DNA from: Parahaliea maris
GTDB lineage: Bacteria > Pseudomonadota > Gammaproteobacteria > Pseudomonadales > Halieaceae
DNA length: 64,000 nucleotides
Assembly: GCF_008064665.1 (NCBI RefSeq)
Contig: NZ_VRZA01000001.1
Location: 682,001 to 746,000, forward strand
Direction of reading: 5' to 3'
Below the pieces are notes generated by a model. The model saw only the letters and a list, made by a program, of their open reading frames with translations. It was not told where the DNA came from and ran no database searches. Below are positions 18,755 to 30,150 of the stretch, one piece after another. A program made the position numbers and the translations under genes. Positions within the stretch are counted from its first letter, which is position 1. Each line of letters starts with the position of its first letter.

Positions 18755-19498
18755 TCAGGCCGCGGCAATAATAGCGGCAAATTCCGCGCTGTCCAGTGAC
18801 GCGCCGCCTACCAGGGCGCCATCGATATCCGGCTGGGCAAACAGGTCGGCCGCATTGGCCGCCTTCACACTGCCGCCGTACAGCAGACGCACATCGTCAG
18901 CGTCTACCCCGTCCAGCTCGTCGAGTTGCGCGCGAATGTACGCGTGCATCTCCTGGGCCTCGTCCGGGCTCGCCGTGAGCCCCGTACCGATCGCCCAGAC
19001 CGGCTCGTAGGCAATGACCAGATTCGCCAGGGAGGACTGCTCCGCCAGCGCACCGAGCAATTGCCTGGCTACCACCGGAAAGGCCTCGCCATCCTCGCGC
19101 TGCTCACGGGTCTCGCCGATACACAGCACGGGCTTGAGCCCGGCCTCGACCGCTGCGGCAAGCTTGGCCGCAATCAGGTCATCCGATTCGCCGTGATACT
19201 GGCGACGCTCGGAATGGCCCAGCAATACCCATTCGCACCCCAGGTCAACCAGCATGTCCGGTGCCACCTCGCCGGTATAGGCCCCCTGGTGCATGTGACT
19301 GCAGTCCTGGGCGCCGACGACGAAAGCACTACCGGCACAGGCGTCGATGGCCTGCGCCAGGTGTACGTAGCTCGGGCAGAGGGCGATATCGGCGCGCGGC
19401 TCAGAGACCTTGTCCAGCAAGCCGCCGATCAATTCAGCAGCGCTGGCACGCGAACCGTGCATCTTCCAGTTGGCCATGACAAGAGGACGACGCATCAT
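18755..19498 (-). CDS. tpiA: Triose-phosphate isomerase
   Basis: TpiA interconverts glyceraldehyde-3-phosphate and dihydroxyacetone phosphate. The 247-residue protein has all catalytic features: ANWKMHG with Lys12, LLGHSERRQ with the catalytic His, IAYEPVWAIGTG with the catalytic Glu, and the phosphate-binding LYGGSVKAAN. Either of two adjacent methionines could be the start. It lies between glmM and secG, the standard location. Confidence 0.97.
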   Translation of the reverse strand: MMRRPLVMANWKMHGSRASAAELIGGLLDKVSEPRADIALCPSYVHLAQAIDACAGSAFVVGAQDCSHMHQGAYTGEVAPDMLVDLGCEWVLLGHSERRQYHGESDDLIAAKLAAAVEAGLKPVLCIGETREQREDGEAFPVVARQLLGALAEQSSLANLVIAYEPVWAIGTGLTASPDEAQEMHAYIRAQLDELDGVDADDVRLLYGGSVKAANAADLFAQPDIDGALVGGASLDSAEFAAIIAAA

Positions 19499-19560
19499 TT
19501 ACCCCGGTGCGAAAACGGCGGCAATCCTACCGGAGATGCCTTCCAGACACAAGCAGTGCA

Positions 19561-20907
19561 TTAATTCAGTGCCGCTTCTACGCGCTGGGCCAGCTCACCG
19601 CACAAGGCGGCCACCTCCGCGCCATCCTGGCCCTCAACCATGACCCTCACCAGCGGTTCGGTGCCCGAGGGTCGGAGCAGCACCCGGCCACGGCCCGCCA
19701 GGCGATTTTCCACGTCGGCCACCGCCTCATCGACCACGGGGAATTCCGCCAGGTTGACCTTGCCCCGTACCGGCACGTTGATCATGGTCTGGGGACATTT
19801 ACTCATACCCCTGCGCAGGGTGGCCAGATCGCGGCCGGAATCCCTGAGGGCCGCCAACACCTGCAGGGAAGCGACAATACCGTCGCCCGTAGTGGTGTGG
19901 TCGGCACAGATAATGTGGCCAGAGGACTCGCCGCCGAGCTTCCAGCCATGCTGTTCCATCAATTCCTTGACGTAGCGGTCACCCACCTTGGCCCTCACCA
20001 GCTCCAGGCCCAGCTCCCGCAGGGCCAGCTCCAGGCCGAGGTTGGACATGAGGGTACCCACCACGCCGGCATCCGCCACCCCGCGGGCAAGGCGATGACT
20101 GGCCATGATATAGAGCAGTTCGTCACCGTCCACCAGGTCGCCGTTACCATCGACAAACAGCACCCGGTCACCGTCGCCGTCGTAGGCGATACCGAGGTCC
20201 GCCCCCTGCTCCCTGACCAGCGCCGAGAGAGCGGCGGTATCGGTAGAACCGACACCCTCGTTGATATTGAAGCCGTCCGGTTGGGTACCGAGGGATAGCA
20301 CTTCCGCGCCGAGTTCCGAGAGTACGCTCGGGGCGATGTGGTAGGTGGCCCCGTGGGCGCAATCCACGGCAATTTTCAGGCCCCGGAGACTGAAGTCGTC
20401 CGGCACAGTGGCTTTGCAGTACTCGATGTAGCGGCCGGCGGCATCCGCCACCCGCACCACCTTGCCAATTTCGCGGGACGGCACCACCACCAGGTCTTCG
20501 GCCAGCTCTGCCTCGATGGCCAGCTCCACCTCATCGGGCAGCTTGGCCCCCGCGGCGGAGAAAAACTTGATGCCGTTATCGTAAAACGGATTGTGGGAGG
20601 CGCTGATCACGATACCCGCCACCGCATTCTGGGTCCGGGTCATCAGGGCCACCGCCGGGGTCGGCATCGGGCCCAGCAGCTTCACATCGACCCCCGCCGC
20701 CACCAGGCCGGCCTCGAGGGCGGATTCGAACATGTAGCCGGACACCCGCGTGTCCTTGCCAATAATCACGGTTTTGTGACCGCCGTTGCCGTTGCGGGCG
20801 AACACGCGGCCACAGGCCCAGCCCAGTTTCAGCATGAAGTCCGGGGTGATGGGCGCCTTGCCCACCTCACCGCGAATGCCGTCGGTTCCAAAATACTGCC
20901 TGCTCAT
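19561..20907 (-). CDS. glmM: Phosphoglucosamine mutase
   Basis: GlmM converts glucosamine-6-phosphate to glucosamine-1-phosphate for UDP-GlcNAc and so for peptidoglycan and LPS. I chose the ATG at 20907 ([16 protein letters not shown]); an upstream in-frame start would overlap folP with atypical sequence. The 448-residue protein has the phosphoserine loop [18 protein letters not shown], the metal-binding DGDGDR and the sugar-binding GGESSGHI, and ends with the phosphate-binding [15 protein letters not shown]. It follows folP by 10 bp. Confidence 0.97.
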   Translation of the reverse strand: MSRQYFGTDGIRGEVGKAPITPDFMLKLGWACGRVFARNGNGGHKTVIIGKDTRVSGYMFESALEAGLVAAGVDVKLLGPMPTPAVALMTRTQNAVAGIVISASHNPFYDNGIKFFSAAGAKLPDEVELAIEAELAEDLVVVPSREIGKVVRVADAAGRYIEYCKATVPDDFSLRGLKIAVDCAHGATYHIAPSVLSELGAEVLSLGTQPDGFNINEGVGSTDTAALSALVREQGADLGIAYDGDGDRVLFVDGNGDLVDGDELLYIMASHRLARGVADAGVVGTLMSNLGLELALRELGLELVRAKVGDRYVKELMEQHGWKLGGESSGHIICADHTTTGDGIVASLQVLAALRDSGRDLATLRRGMSKCPQTMINVPVRGKVNLAEFPVVDEAVADVENRLAGRGRVLLRPSGTEPLVRVMVEGQDGAEVAALCGELAQRVEAALN

Positions 20908-20917
20908 GGGATATCTC

Positions 20918-21808
20918 TTATGTTGTTTCTTCTGCATCTGCCACGCCAGCAAGGGCGGTGCACATGGCAATCGCGTCCGCGGTCTCGCGAACATCGTGGG
21001 TGCGGACAATCCAGGCGCCCCGCTCCACCGCCAGCACCGCCAGGGCCAGGCTGGCGGCCAGGCGCTCATGTACATCGCGCTCGAGGATTTTGCCTATCAG
21101 CGACTTCCGCGACAGCCCCACCAGTAATGGCGCTCCCAGGGCCTCGATACGGGGCAGCGCCTGCAACAGTTGCAGGTTGTGACTGAGGGTCTTGCCAAAG
21201 CCGAACCCCGGGTCCAGCACCAGCTGCTCACGGCCAATGCCCGCCGCCTCGCAGGCTGCCATACGCGCCTCCAGGTAGGCGGCGACCTCCTCCACCACGG
21301 AGGTGTAGTCCGGACGCTGCTGCATCGTGCCGGGCTGGCCCTGCATGTGCATCAGGCACACCGGCAACCCCGTCGCGGCGGCCGCTTCCAGGGCTCCAGG
21401 CCGCTCCAGGGCGCGCACGTCGTTGATCAGGCCCGCACCGACCGCCGCAGTCTCGCGCATCACAGCGGCAGAGCTGGTATCAATGGAGATCACCACATCC
21501 AGTTCCGCGGCGATGCGCTCCACCAGGGGCACGACACGCTCCAGCTCCTCACCCTCCGACACAGGGTCAGCGCCGGGGCGGGTGGATTCGCCGCCGACAT
21601 CGAGGATGGTGGCACCGGCCACACACATGCTGCGGGCGCGCTCCATGGCTGCGTCGAGATCCAGGCGCTGGCCGCGGTACAGGCTGCCGCCGTCGGAGAA
21701 GGAATCCGGCGTGGCGTTGATAATCCCCATGACCTGGGGGCGGGAACGGTCCAGCGTGCTGCCGCCGCAGTCAAGCGGCGGCAGGCCAGAGGGATTGAGA
21801 CTTGCCAA
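20918..21808 (-). CDS. folP: Dihydropteroate synthase
   Basis: FolP condenses p-aminobenzoate with dihydropterin pyrophosphate in folate synthesis. The 296-residue protein has the family signatures [57 protein letters not shown] and LVGLSRKS. The N-terminal 25 residues are longer than usual. It lies 14 bp after ftsH and 10 bp before glmM in a tight operon. Confidence 0.96.
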   Translation of the reverse strand: MASLNPSGLPPLDCGGSTLDRSRPQVMGIINATPDSFSDGGSLYRGQRLDLDAAMERARSMCVAGATILDVGGESTRPGADPVSEGEELERVVPLVERIAAELDVVISIDTSSAAVMRETAAVGAGLINDVRALERPGALEAAAATGLPVCLMHMQGQPGTMQQRPDYTSVVEEVAAYLEARMAACEAAGIGREQLVLDPGFGFGKTLSHNLQLLQALPRIEALGAPLLVGLSRKSLIGKILERDVHERLAASLALAVLAVERGAWIVRTHDVRETADAIAMCTALAGVADAEETT

Positions 21809-21822
21809 GGTGAAGGGCCGGG

Positions 21823-23742
<1,920 letters not shown>

Positions 23743-23860
23743 ATCACTCAACGCGGTTACCTCACCAACTCCGGCCAGTCACCAGGAAGCACGCCAGCGG
23801 CGCACTCACTGTCAGTATAGCCGGAATCCGGGCCGGCCACGGGGCCGGTGTCGGTGCGGG

Positions 23861-23894
23861 AGAGTGCCGCGGGAAACCGTTTCCGCGGCGCTCT
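23861..23894 (-). other. Imperfect 15-bp hairpin between rlmE and ftsH
   Basis: AGAGTGCCGCGGGAAA and TTTCCGCGGCGCTCT form a long imperfect stem with a 3-nt loop in the 218-bp rlmE-ftsH gap. No T-tract follows on the minus strand. It may be a processing or stability element in the ftsH leader. Confidence 0.5.
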
Positions 23895-23960
23895 TCTGTG
23901 GAAAAAAGGCCTTTCAATGTACTACAGATGGGGCCGGTGCTCCATTTTTCAAGGAGGACA

Positions 23961-24584
23961 TCAACCCTTGAAGTCCCTGGCGACGATGTACACCTCACGC
24001 GAGCGCGGGCGCGACGCCGCCGGCTTGCGGGTCAGCACCCTGCCAAAGCGATCCCGGGTACTGCGGAACAGCTCGTCGAAGCCCTCCCCCTGGAATACCT
24101 TGGCGGCAAATCCACCGCCGGGCGCGAGCACCCGGGTGGCCATGTCCAGCGCCAGCTCCACCAGGTACATTGACCGCGGTTGGTCCACGGCGTTCACTCC
24201 ACTCATGTTGGGTGCCATGTCAGAGAGGACAAAATCGACCGGCGCGTCGCCAATCGCGGCCAGAATCTGCTCAAATACCGCATCTTCGGTGAAATCGCCC
24301 TGGATAAACTCGACCCCGGCCAGGTTGTCCATGGGGAGAATGTCCGAGGCCACCACCCGGCCCTTGTGGCCCACCAGGTCTGCTGCTACCTGCGACCATC
24401 CGCCCGGGGCACTACCCAGATCTACGACCGTCATGCCGGGGCGGATCAGTCGGTCCTTTTCTTGCAATTCCAGCAATTTGTAGCAGGCGCGGGAGCGGTA
24501 GCCCTCGCGCTGGGCCTGCTGCACGTAGGGGTCGTCGCGGTGTTCCTTGAGCCAGGCGCGGCTGGAGGAGCGTTTCTTGGGCAT
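23961..24584 (-). CDS. rlmE: 23S rRNA (uridine-2'-O-)-methyltransferase
   Basis: RlmE (FtsJ/RrmJ) methylates U2552 of 23S rRNA in the A loop of the 50S subunit. The 207-residue protein starts [15 protein letters not shown] (an alternative ATG lies two codons upstream) and has the AdoMet motif [29 protein letters not shown] and [17 protein letters not shown], supplying the K-D-K catalytic residues. It is divergent from the crotonase/yhbY genes, whereas in E. coli yhbY is its direct divergent neighbour. Confidence 0.96.
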   Translation of the reverse strand: MPKKRSSSRAWLKEHRDDPYVQQAQREGYRSRACYKLLELQEKDRLIRPGMTVVDLGSAPGGWSQVAADLVGHKGRVVASDILPMDNLAGVEFIQGDFTEDAVFEQILAAIGDAPVDFVLSDMAPNMSGVNAVDQPRSMYLVELALDMATRVLAPGGGFAAKVFQGEGFDELFRSTRDRFGRVLTRKPAASRPRSREVYIVARDFKG

Positions 24585-24769
24585 GATCATTCCGGAAAAA
24601 GTGGTCGTATCGGCGGGCTGCCTTGCTGGCAGCCGACCGGCAAGGGCGCATTGTACCTCGAAATAGCAGCGCGAAATGGCAGCGTGATTTGGCGAAGTTC
24701 ACTCCCGGCGGACGCACGCGTTACCATCCCGGACCATAATGAACAATCACACCCAGCGCGGAGACCACC

Positions 24770-25552
24770 ATGCCCCCAGCCCCGGTTATCACAGCCGCAC
24801 AGGATGCGGTGTTCACAGTAACCCTGAACCGCCCCGAGCGCCGCAATGCGGTGGATGGTCCCACCGCCGACGCCCTGCGCACCGCCTTTGAGCGGTTCGA
24901 AGCCGACGACACCCTCAAAGTCGCCGTACTCACAGGCAACGGTGGCCATTTCTGCGCCGGGGCCGATCTGCAGGCGCTGTCTGACCCGGCGCTGCGCAAT
25001 CACGTCGAGCCCGACGGTTCCGGCCCCGGCCCGATGGGCCCGAGCCGCATGCTGCTGTCCAAGCCAGTGATCGCGGCCATCACCGGTTACGCGGTGGCAG
25101 GGGGCCTGGAACTGGCCCTGATGTGCGACATGCGGGTGGCTGAGGAGTCCGCGGTGTTCGGCGTATTCTGCCGGCGCTGGGGGGTGCCGCTGATCGATGG
25201 CGGCACGGTACGCCTGCCCCGCATCGTCGGTCAGGGCCACGCCATGGACATGATCCTGACCGGACGCCCGGTCGCGGCCCGGGAGGCCCTGCAGATGGGG
25301 CTGGCAAACCGGGTGGTGGCCGACGGTGAGGGCCTGGCGGCGGCCCAGGCGCTGGCGGCCGAAATTGCCGCCTTTCCCCAGCAGTGCCTGCGCGCCGACC
25401 GCCGCTCCGCCTACCTGCAGTGGGATGAGGAACTGGCGCAGGCCCTGGTAAACGAGGGCGCCGGGGGCTACCCGGTGGTATTCGCCGAGGCACTGGAGGG
25501 CGCCGGCCGCTTTGCCGGCGGCGCCGGACGCCACGGCAGCTTCGAGGATTGA
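24770..25552 (+). CDS. Crotonase/enoyl-CoA hydratase family protein
   Basis: The 260-residue protein has the crotonase fold: oxyanion-hole motifs FCAGADLQAL and ITGYAVAGGLELALMCDM. The first catalytic Glu (GGLELA) is present. The second Glu, found in ECH in the FGxPE motif, is replaced: the segment reads FGVFCRRWGVPLIDGGTV. A classic enoyl-CoA hydratase reaction is therefore doubtful; isomerase, hydrolase or lyase chemistry is possible. It lies between rlmE and yhbY, which are usually adjacent, so it appears to be an insertion. Confidence 0.85.
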   Translation: MPPAPVITAAQDAVFTVTLNRPERRNAVDGPTADALRTAFERFEADDTLKVAVLTGNGGHFCAGADLQALSDPALRNHVEPDGSGPGPMGPSRMLLSKPVIAAITGYAVAGGLELALMCDMRVAEESAVFGVFCRRWGVPLIDGGTVRLPRIVGQGHAMDMILTGRPVAAREALQMGLANRVVADGEGLAAAQALAAEIAAFPQQCLRADRRSAYLQWDEELAQALVNEGAGGYPVVFAEALEGAGRFAGGAGRHGSFED

Positions 25553-25640
25553 GCACTACTACCGCTGGCGGCGATATCCCGCGCCGGGCCGCTTGTGTAG
25601 AATACGCCCCCTGCAACGCACCCCTGCCAATGGACCCAGC

Positions 25641-25952
25641 ATGACCAAGAAAACCGGGCCGGACGCCAGACAACTGCGCGCCCTCGGCCACAAACTGAAA
25701 CCGGTGGTAACCGTGGCCGGCAACGGCCTGACCGACAATGTGGTCGGTGAGATAGACCGCGCCCTCAACGACCACGAGCTGATCAAGATCAAGCTCGCCG
25801 TTGGCAGTCGCGAGGCGCGTACCGCCGTGACCGAAGAGATCTGCGAGCGCTCCGGTGCCGAGGTGGTGCAAGCCATTGGCAACGTGATCCTGGTATTGCG
25901 TCGCTGCGCCAAGCCAGACCCCCGCCTGTCCAACCTGCTGCGCCCGCTCTAA
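25641..25952 (+). CDS. yhbY: YhbY-family CRM-domain RNA-binding protein
   Basis: The ATG at 25641 gives MTKKTGPDARQLRALGHKLKP and 103 residues, matching the one-domain YhbY family, which binds pre-50S ribosomal particles. The CRM fold is recognisable from VVTVAGNGLTDNVVGEIDRAL, HELIKIKLAVGSREAR and the end GNVILVLRR. A longer in-frame reading upstream overlaps the crotonase and is unlikely. It is divergent from rlmE, with the crotonase in between. Confidence 0.93.
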   Translation: MTKKTGPDARQLRALGHKLKPVVTVAGNGLTDNVVGEIDRALNDHELIKIKLAVGSREARTAVTEEICERSGAEVVQAIGNVILVLRRCAKPDPRLSNLLRPL

Positions 25953-26079
25953 GTCACTGTAAGTTCTGCCCGGCGCGCTGATGCGCCAGGCTGTTGCGCC
26001 AGACTGTTACGCCAAGCTTTCCCCGCCACTCCCACCTCGCTATGATGGAATCTCGCCACATCGGGAGGACGATCGCGGT

Positions 26080-26424
26080 ATGGGGGATGTACTCGAGTTT
26101 CCGTCACGGCAGGCCCAGGGCCTGGCCTACCTCGACCGCCAGCTGCGGGACCTGCTCACCGCCAAGGGGGCAGATGACGAACTCATCGACTTCGCCGCCG
26201 CCCAGCTGACCCGTATCTACGCCGAACTGAGCGCCTCGGAACAGTACAGCTTCAGTGTTGCCCTCCCCGCGGGCCTGGGCTCCAGTGAGGCCGAAACCCT
26301 GCGACAACAGATCGACAACGGCCTCGAGGGCCTGCGCCGGGAAAACCATGCCCTGATGGTCCGCCTGGTGGCGCAGCTGGTACTGGCCGAGGTCAGGCTA
26401 TTCCAGCACGAGCGATCCAACTGA
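26080..26424 (+). CDS. Hypothetical protein (114 aa), probably coiled-coil
   Basis: ATG 26080 (MGDVLEFPSRQAQGL) has GGGAGG ten bases upstream. The product is hydrophilic, rich in Leu, Ala, Glu and Gln, and probably helical (DRQLRDLLTAKGADDELIDFAAAQL; LRQQIDNGLEGLRRENHALM). I recognise no domain, signal peptide or membrane segment. It lies between yhbY and the convergent small genes at 26442-26908. Good codon bias and a clean ribosome-binding site support it as a gene. Confidence 0.65.
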   Translation: MGDVLEFPSRQAQGLAYLDRQLRDLLTAKGADDELIDFAAAQLTRIYAELSASEQYSFSVALPAGLGSSEAETLRQQIDNGLEGLRRENHALMVRLVAQLVLAEVRLFQHERSN

Positions 26425-26441
26425 CCGCGCATCCAATTCAC

Positions 26442-26690
26442 TCAGCGGCTCCCCTCGGGACCCGCCACCTCGCGCACCTGCAACACTGTCCACGGTTGCC
26501 CCACCAGCTCCCCGGCAGTGGCCACGCCCGCCCGGGCCATGACCCTCGCGGCGTCGCTGCCCTCCACCTGCACCGTGGCCCGCCCCCCGTTGGGGTAGGT
26601 CAGTTCGACCACCATCGCCGCCTCAGCGTCGTGGGTCGGGGTCAGGCGCACAGCGCTGATGGTCGCCTGTGGCCGTCGGCGTGACTTCAC
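26442..26690 (-). CDS. Small hypothetical protein (82 aa) coupled to a LysM-like gene
   Basis: GTG start at 26690 overlaps the stop of the upstream gene by four bases (GTGA), implying coupled translation. The 82-residue product (AAMVVELTYPNGGRATVQVEG; AARVMARAGVATAGELVGQPW) looks like a small beta-rich domain. I recognise no family. It is the last gene of a three-gene operon with the amidohydrolase and the LysM-like protein, and converges on the gene at 26080. Confidence 0.6.
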   Translation of the reverse strand: MKSRRRPQATISAVRLTPTHDAEAAMVVELTYPNGGRATVQVEGSDAARVMARAGVATAGELVGQPWTVLQVREVAGPEGSR

Positions 26691-26908
26691 GCAGCGGGGG
26701 GCCCGGTGAAGACAATATCCGAGCGGGTCATGCCCGCCGGCGCCGGCCGGAACACCAGGTAGAGATTCCAGCTCTGCAGGTCGGCCACGGCCTCCTCCAG
26801 CGGGCGGGAGGGAAATTCACGCCGGGCAATGCGCTCCCAGGTGTCGCCCTCAAGGGGGTAGATCCAGGGTCGTACGGGCTTAATGGACGTATTTGCGGAT
26901 GTCATCAT
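26687..26908 (-). CDS. Small LysM-like protein (73 aa)
   Basis: ATG 26908 has AGGAAGG seven bases upstream, better than a GTG at 26926 that overlaps the amidohydrolase stop. The 73-residue product has a LysM-like pattern: YPLEGDTWERIARREFPSRP followed by VADLQSWNLYLVFRP. It has no signal peptide. LysM-like modules also occur in phage tail X proteins, but no other phage genes are nearby. It overlaps the next gene (GTGA). Confidence 0.55.
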   Translation of the reverse strand: MMTSANTSIKPVRPWIYPLEGDTWERIARREFPSRPLEEAVADLQSWNLYLVFRPAPAGMTRSDIVFTGPPAA

Positions 26909-26922
26909 GTTGGCTGCCTTCC

Positions 26923-28641
26923 TCACGCTGCACGCCGTCCGGGCACACTGCCCTGCCCGGCAACAATGCAGCCACCCCGTTCATTCGAATAACCCTGCGC
27001 GCCGCTGTAGGCCAGCAGCCCATTGACGTAGACCTGCTCGATACCCGTGGCGCGGCGAATGTAGCGGTAGCCCTCGCCGGGCAGGTCCTGCACGGCAATT
27101 TCCGGGCCGCGGTCGAGGGTGTCCGGGTCGAACAGCACCAGGTCCGCCGCCAGCCCCGGGCGCAAGCGACCGCGGTCGGCGAGGCCCCAGTTATCGGCGA
27201 TCTGCCCGGTGAGTTTGTAGACCGCCCGCTCCAGGCTCATGGCCCCGGCCTGCCGCACGAAGCGGCTGATGAGGTAGCCGGTGTCGCCGTAGGTTGCAAA
27301 GCGGGTCACATGAGCGCCGCCGTCTCCGGAGCCCACCTGAACCAGGGGATCACTGATGGGCCCACTGATCCGCTCCAGGTTGTCGTGGCCCACCGCCACC
27401 GCACTGAAGCAGGTCCTGAGATTCTCCTCCACCGCCAGGTCGAGCATCAGCTCCACCGGATCACAGCCCCGCTCGGCGGCGATATCCCGCAATGTCCGTC
27501 CTTCCAGCGGCCGGTTTTTCTCCAGCTCGCAGCGGCTGACGATAAAGTCCGGGAAATGCACTTCCATGGCGATGGGGTGCATGGCGTTGTAGGCCTCTGC
27601 CACCAGCTGCTCGCGGATGTCGGGGTTCTGGAAGTCCGCCAGGGTTTCCGCGGCCGGTTTGAGGATGGTCGCCCACCAGGTGGGCCGGGTGCTGAATACC
27701 GAGGTGGGCACGTCGAACTCGAAGGTGACATCGATCGGCCGGCTCTGCATTTGCGGGACAATACGCGCCCCGTAGGCCGTTTGCAGGCGGACCCGCTCCA
27801 GGGCCCGGGGCACCAGCTCCGGCGTGGCGTTGGAGTCGAACAGGGGCGAAAAGCTCACCGTGATGTGGTGCCGCCGCGACAGCTCGCCGAGGATATCGAT
27901 CCGCGTGCACAGCAGGTCCGGGTCCCAGAATTCCGGCACCACCTGCATCACCGCTCCGGCCTCCCCCAGCACCGCGCACAGGGCGTCCAGTTCCTCCGGC
28001 GCCGCCAGCCGGCAGGGTACCGGGCGATGTTCGTGATCGATGTCCACCCAACTGGTGGACATACCCAGGGCGCCGGCCTGCAGGCACTCCCGCAACAGCC
28101 CCTGCATCCGCACCACCTCGTCTTCAGTGGCAGCCCGCTCCCTGGCGGCTTCTCCCATGACCCACAGGCGCAGCATGCTGTGACCTGCCAGGGTAGCGAC
28201 ATTGATACCCAGATTGTCCCGAAACGCCCCGAGATACTCCTCGAACGTCTCCCAGTTCCAGCGCATCCCGGCATCGAAGGCCGCGGCGGGCATCTCCTCG
28301 ATCTGGCGAAACACGGCACCGACAAAATCCCGGTGCTCGGCCCGCACCGGCGCCATGGTCAGCGAACAGTTGCCGTTGATCACGGTAGTGACCCCGTGCT
28401 CCAGTGAGGGCGTAGCCAGGCCGTCCCAGGTTATCTGGGCGTCGAAGTGGGTGTGAGGGTCGATAAAGCCCGGCGCCAGCACATTGCCGCCGGCATCCAC
28501 AACGCGGCGTGCATCGCCGTCGATCCGGGTACCCACAGCGGTAATCAGTCCATCACTGACGGCCACAGCGCCCCGGTAGGCGGGGGCGCCAGTGCCGTCG
28601 CACACCCGGGCATTTTTTATAATCAGGTCATACATGGTCAT
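26923..28641 (-). CDS. N-acyl-D-amino-acid deacylase-like amidohydrolase
   Basis: The 572-residue protein is an amidohydrolase-superfamily enzyme. Motifs: small beta-domain YDLIIKNARVCDGTG; metal site FIDPHTHFD; GNCSLTMAP, close to the D-aminoacylase GNC motif; a C-terminal VGSGDGGAH containing the metal Asp region. The D-aminoacylase group hydrolyses N-acyl-D-amino acids; related members act on dihydropyrimidines or aryl amides, so the substrate is uncertain. It overlaps the small LysM-like gene. No signal peptide, so likely cytoplasmic. Confidence 0.85.
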   Translation of the reverse strand: MTMYDLIIKNARVCDGTGAPAYRGAVAVSDGLITAVGTRIDGDARRVVDAGGNVLAPGFIDPHTHFDAQITWDGLATPSLEHGVTTVINGNCSLTMAPVRAEHRDFVGAVFRQIEEMPAAAFDAGMRWNWETFEEYLGAFRDNLGINVATLAGHSMLRLWVMGEAARERAATEDEVVRMQGLLRECLQAGALGMSTSWVDIDHEHRPVPCRLAAPEELDALCAVLGEAGAVMQVVPEFWDPDLLCTRIDILGELSRRHHITVSFSPLFDSNATPELVPRALERVRLQTAYGARIVPQMQSRPIDVTFEFDVPTSVFSTRPTWWATILKPAAETLADFQNPDIREQLVAEAYNAMHPIAMEVHFPDFIVSRCELEKNRPLEGRTLRDIAAERGCDPVELMLDLAVEENLRTCFSAVAVGHDNLERISGPISDPLVQVGSGDGGAHVTRFATYGDTGYLISRFVRQAGAMSLERAVYKLTGQIADNWGLADRGRLRPGLAADLVLFDPDTLDRGPEIAVQDLPGEGYRYIRRATGIEQVYVNGLLAYSGAQGYSNERGGCIVAGQGSVPGRRAA

Positions 28642-28979
28642 TTCTCCTTGCCAGGGAGAGACTGTAGGGGCGCCCGGCTGGGCAGACCATGTCGAATCGA
28701 GCGAAAGGCATGGAGAATTATCGCCTTTTCGCCTGCGGCCGGGCTCCGGGGAACCCGCTCACAGAATCCGGATAATCAGACATCCGACGCTTGTAGCCGG
28801 CACCCGTCGCTGCGATGATCGACTCAGCCGGGGGATGAGGGGAGCCTGAACCGCGGCCGTGCCAGGGCAGCACTTGTGCAACGCTATCGCACTAGCAGCG
28901 CACTACACAGCGCACTACCAGAAGCAGAGCAACACAGGGGAATACGGCGCCCCACGCGGTGCGCCGGCAGGACAACCAC
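28642..28979 (+). other. 338-bp intergenic region upstream of diguanylate cyclase
   Basis: This divergent gap between the amidohydrolase and diguanylate cyclase must hold both promoters, though I see no clear consensus -35/-10 pair. A short direct repeat (AGCGCACTAC, twice, around 28899-28918) is the only pattern noticed. No supported gene. Confidence 0.5.
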
Positions 28980-30062
28980 ATGGAAGGCAGCAAGCAACAC
29001 CCGGGCTCCGAGCTCGACCTCGAGCGGGTGCAGATTCTTTACGACAACGTCCGGGCCGCCTATATCGGCGTGTCGTCGGCCATTGCACTGCTTTACTTCA
29101 TTACCTACAGCTACGCGACTCCGGCCCTCGCCAACCTGTGGTTGCTGTGCGTGGCTATCGCCAATATTCCCCGGCTCTGGCTCTCCCTGAGTTTTGCCCG
29201 ACACTCGCGGGCCGGACGCATTGCGGCGGCGGACGCCGGGGCCTGGGACCGTTACATGGCCATTGCCAGTGTCATTGCCTACGCGGGCTTTGTGGCGGTG
29301 ATCTTCCTGCCCTTCGGTGAACAGGCCGAGCTGGGCGTCACCCTTTGCGCCTATTCGTTCATGGTGCTGGCAACCGGGGGAGTGCTGGTCCTGGGCACCT
29401 CCTACATGCAGATGGTGGCCTTTCTCAGCCTGGTGATGTTCTCGGTGATTATCCGCTTTGTCATGTTCCAGCAGACGCTGTTTTACATTCTCGCCGCGAT
29501 TCTCTGTTTTGGTTATGTGCGCCTGCTGATCCACACCCGCATGCACAACCGGGTGCTGGTAGAGAACATCGCGCTGAAGATCGAGAACCGGGAGTCGGCC
29601 CTGATCGACCCCCTGACCCGGCTGGGGAACCGCCGGCGGCTGGCGGTGCACATGGAGGTCATGCTGCCCGCGGCCCAGCGCAGTGGTGACCCCTTCTGCG
29701 TGATGCTGCTCGATATCGACTACTTCAAGCAATTCAACGACACCCAGGGCCACAGCGCCGGGGACGAACTGCTGGTCAAGGTGGCCGAAGCCCTGCGCCA
29801 CAGCTCCCGCGAGCAGGACCTGGTGGTACGCTACGGTGGCGAGGAATTCCTCGCGGTGCTGCCCCGCACTACGCTGCACGACGCCAGGGCTATCGCCGAG
29901 AGGATGCTGAACCGGGTCCGGGAAACCACCTCTGTCACCATCAGCGCGGGGCTCGCCGAGTACCATCGCGAGGCCACCTTTGAAGCCCTGGTGACCCGCG
30001 CCGATGAGGCGCTGTACGCGGCCAAGGACGCCGGCAGGGACCGCTGCATGCTGGCGCAGTAA
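28980..30062 (+). CDS. Membrane-bound diguanylate cyclase
   Basis: ATG 28980 (MEGSKQHPGS) is preceded by AGGA; an in-frame GTG seven codons upstream is less likely. The 360-residue protein has about six membrane segments (roughly 28-185), then a GGDEF domain. The active-site motif is GGEEF (286-290), catalytically competent. The inhibitory I-site RxxD (REQD, 277-280) lies five residues before it, so product feedback is expected. It makes c-di-GMP from GTP, the counterpart of the HD-GYP phosphodiesterase at 9.6 kb. Confidence 0.9.
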   Translation: MEGSKQHPGSELDLERVQILYDNVRAAYIGVSSAIALLYFITYSYATPALANLWLLCVAIANIPRLWLSLSFARHSRAGRIAAADAGAWDRYMAIASVIAYAGFVAVIFLPFGEQAELGVTLCAYSFMVLATGGVLVLGTSYMQMVAFLSLVMFSVIIRFVMFQQTLFYILAAILCFGYVRLLIHTRMHNRVLVENIALKIENRESALIDPLTRLGNRRRLAVHMEVMLPAAQRSGDPFCVMLLDIDYFKQFNDTQGHSAGDELLVKVAEALRHSSREQDLVVRYGGEEFLAVLPRTTLHDARAIAERMLNRVRETTSVTISAGLAEYHREATFEALVTRADEALYAAKDAGRDRCMLAQ

Positions 30063-30150
30063 GGCTGCTGGTCAAACCCGGACTGTCTCATTCGGGAGCG
30101 GCGGGCTAGTATGCAACTGTCGAGCCTCCGGAACCCGCAGGAACCACCCC

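Noticed and set aside
25512-25640. N-terminal extension of YhbY by 43 codons
   Set aside because: It overlaps the crotonase 3' end and lacks family similarity; the ATG at 25641 gives the standard length.
26687-26908. Phage tail protein X or prophage remnant
   Set aside because: LysM-like pattern alone is insufficient; no other phage gene is near, and it is coupled to an amidohydrolase.
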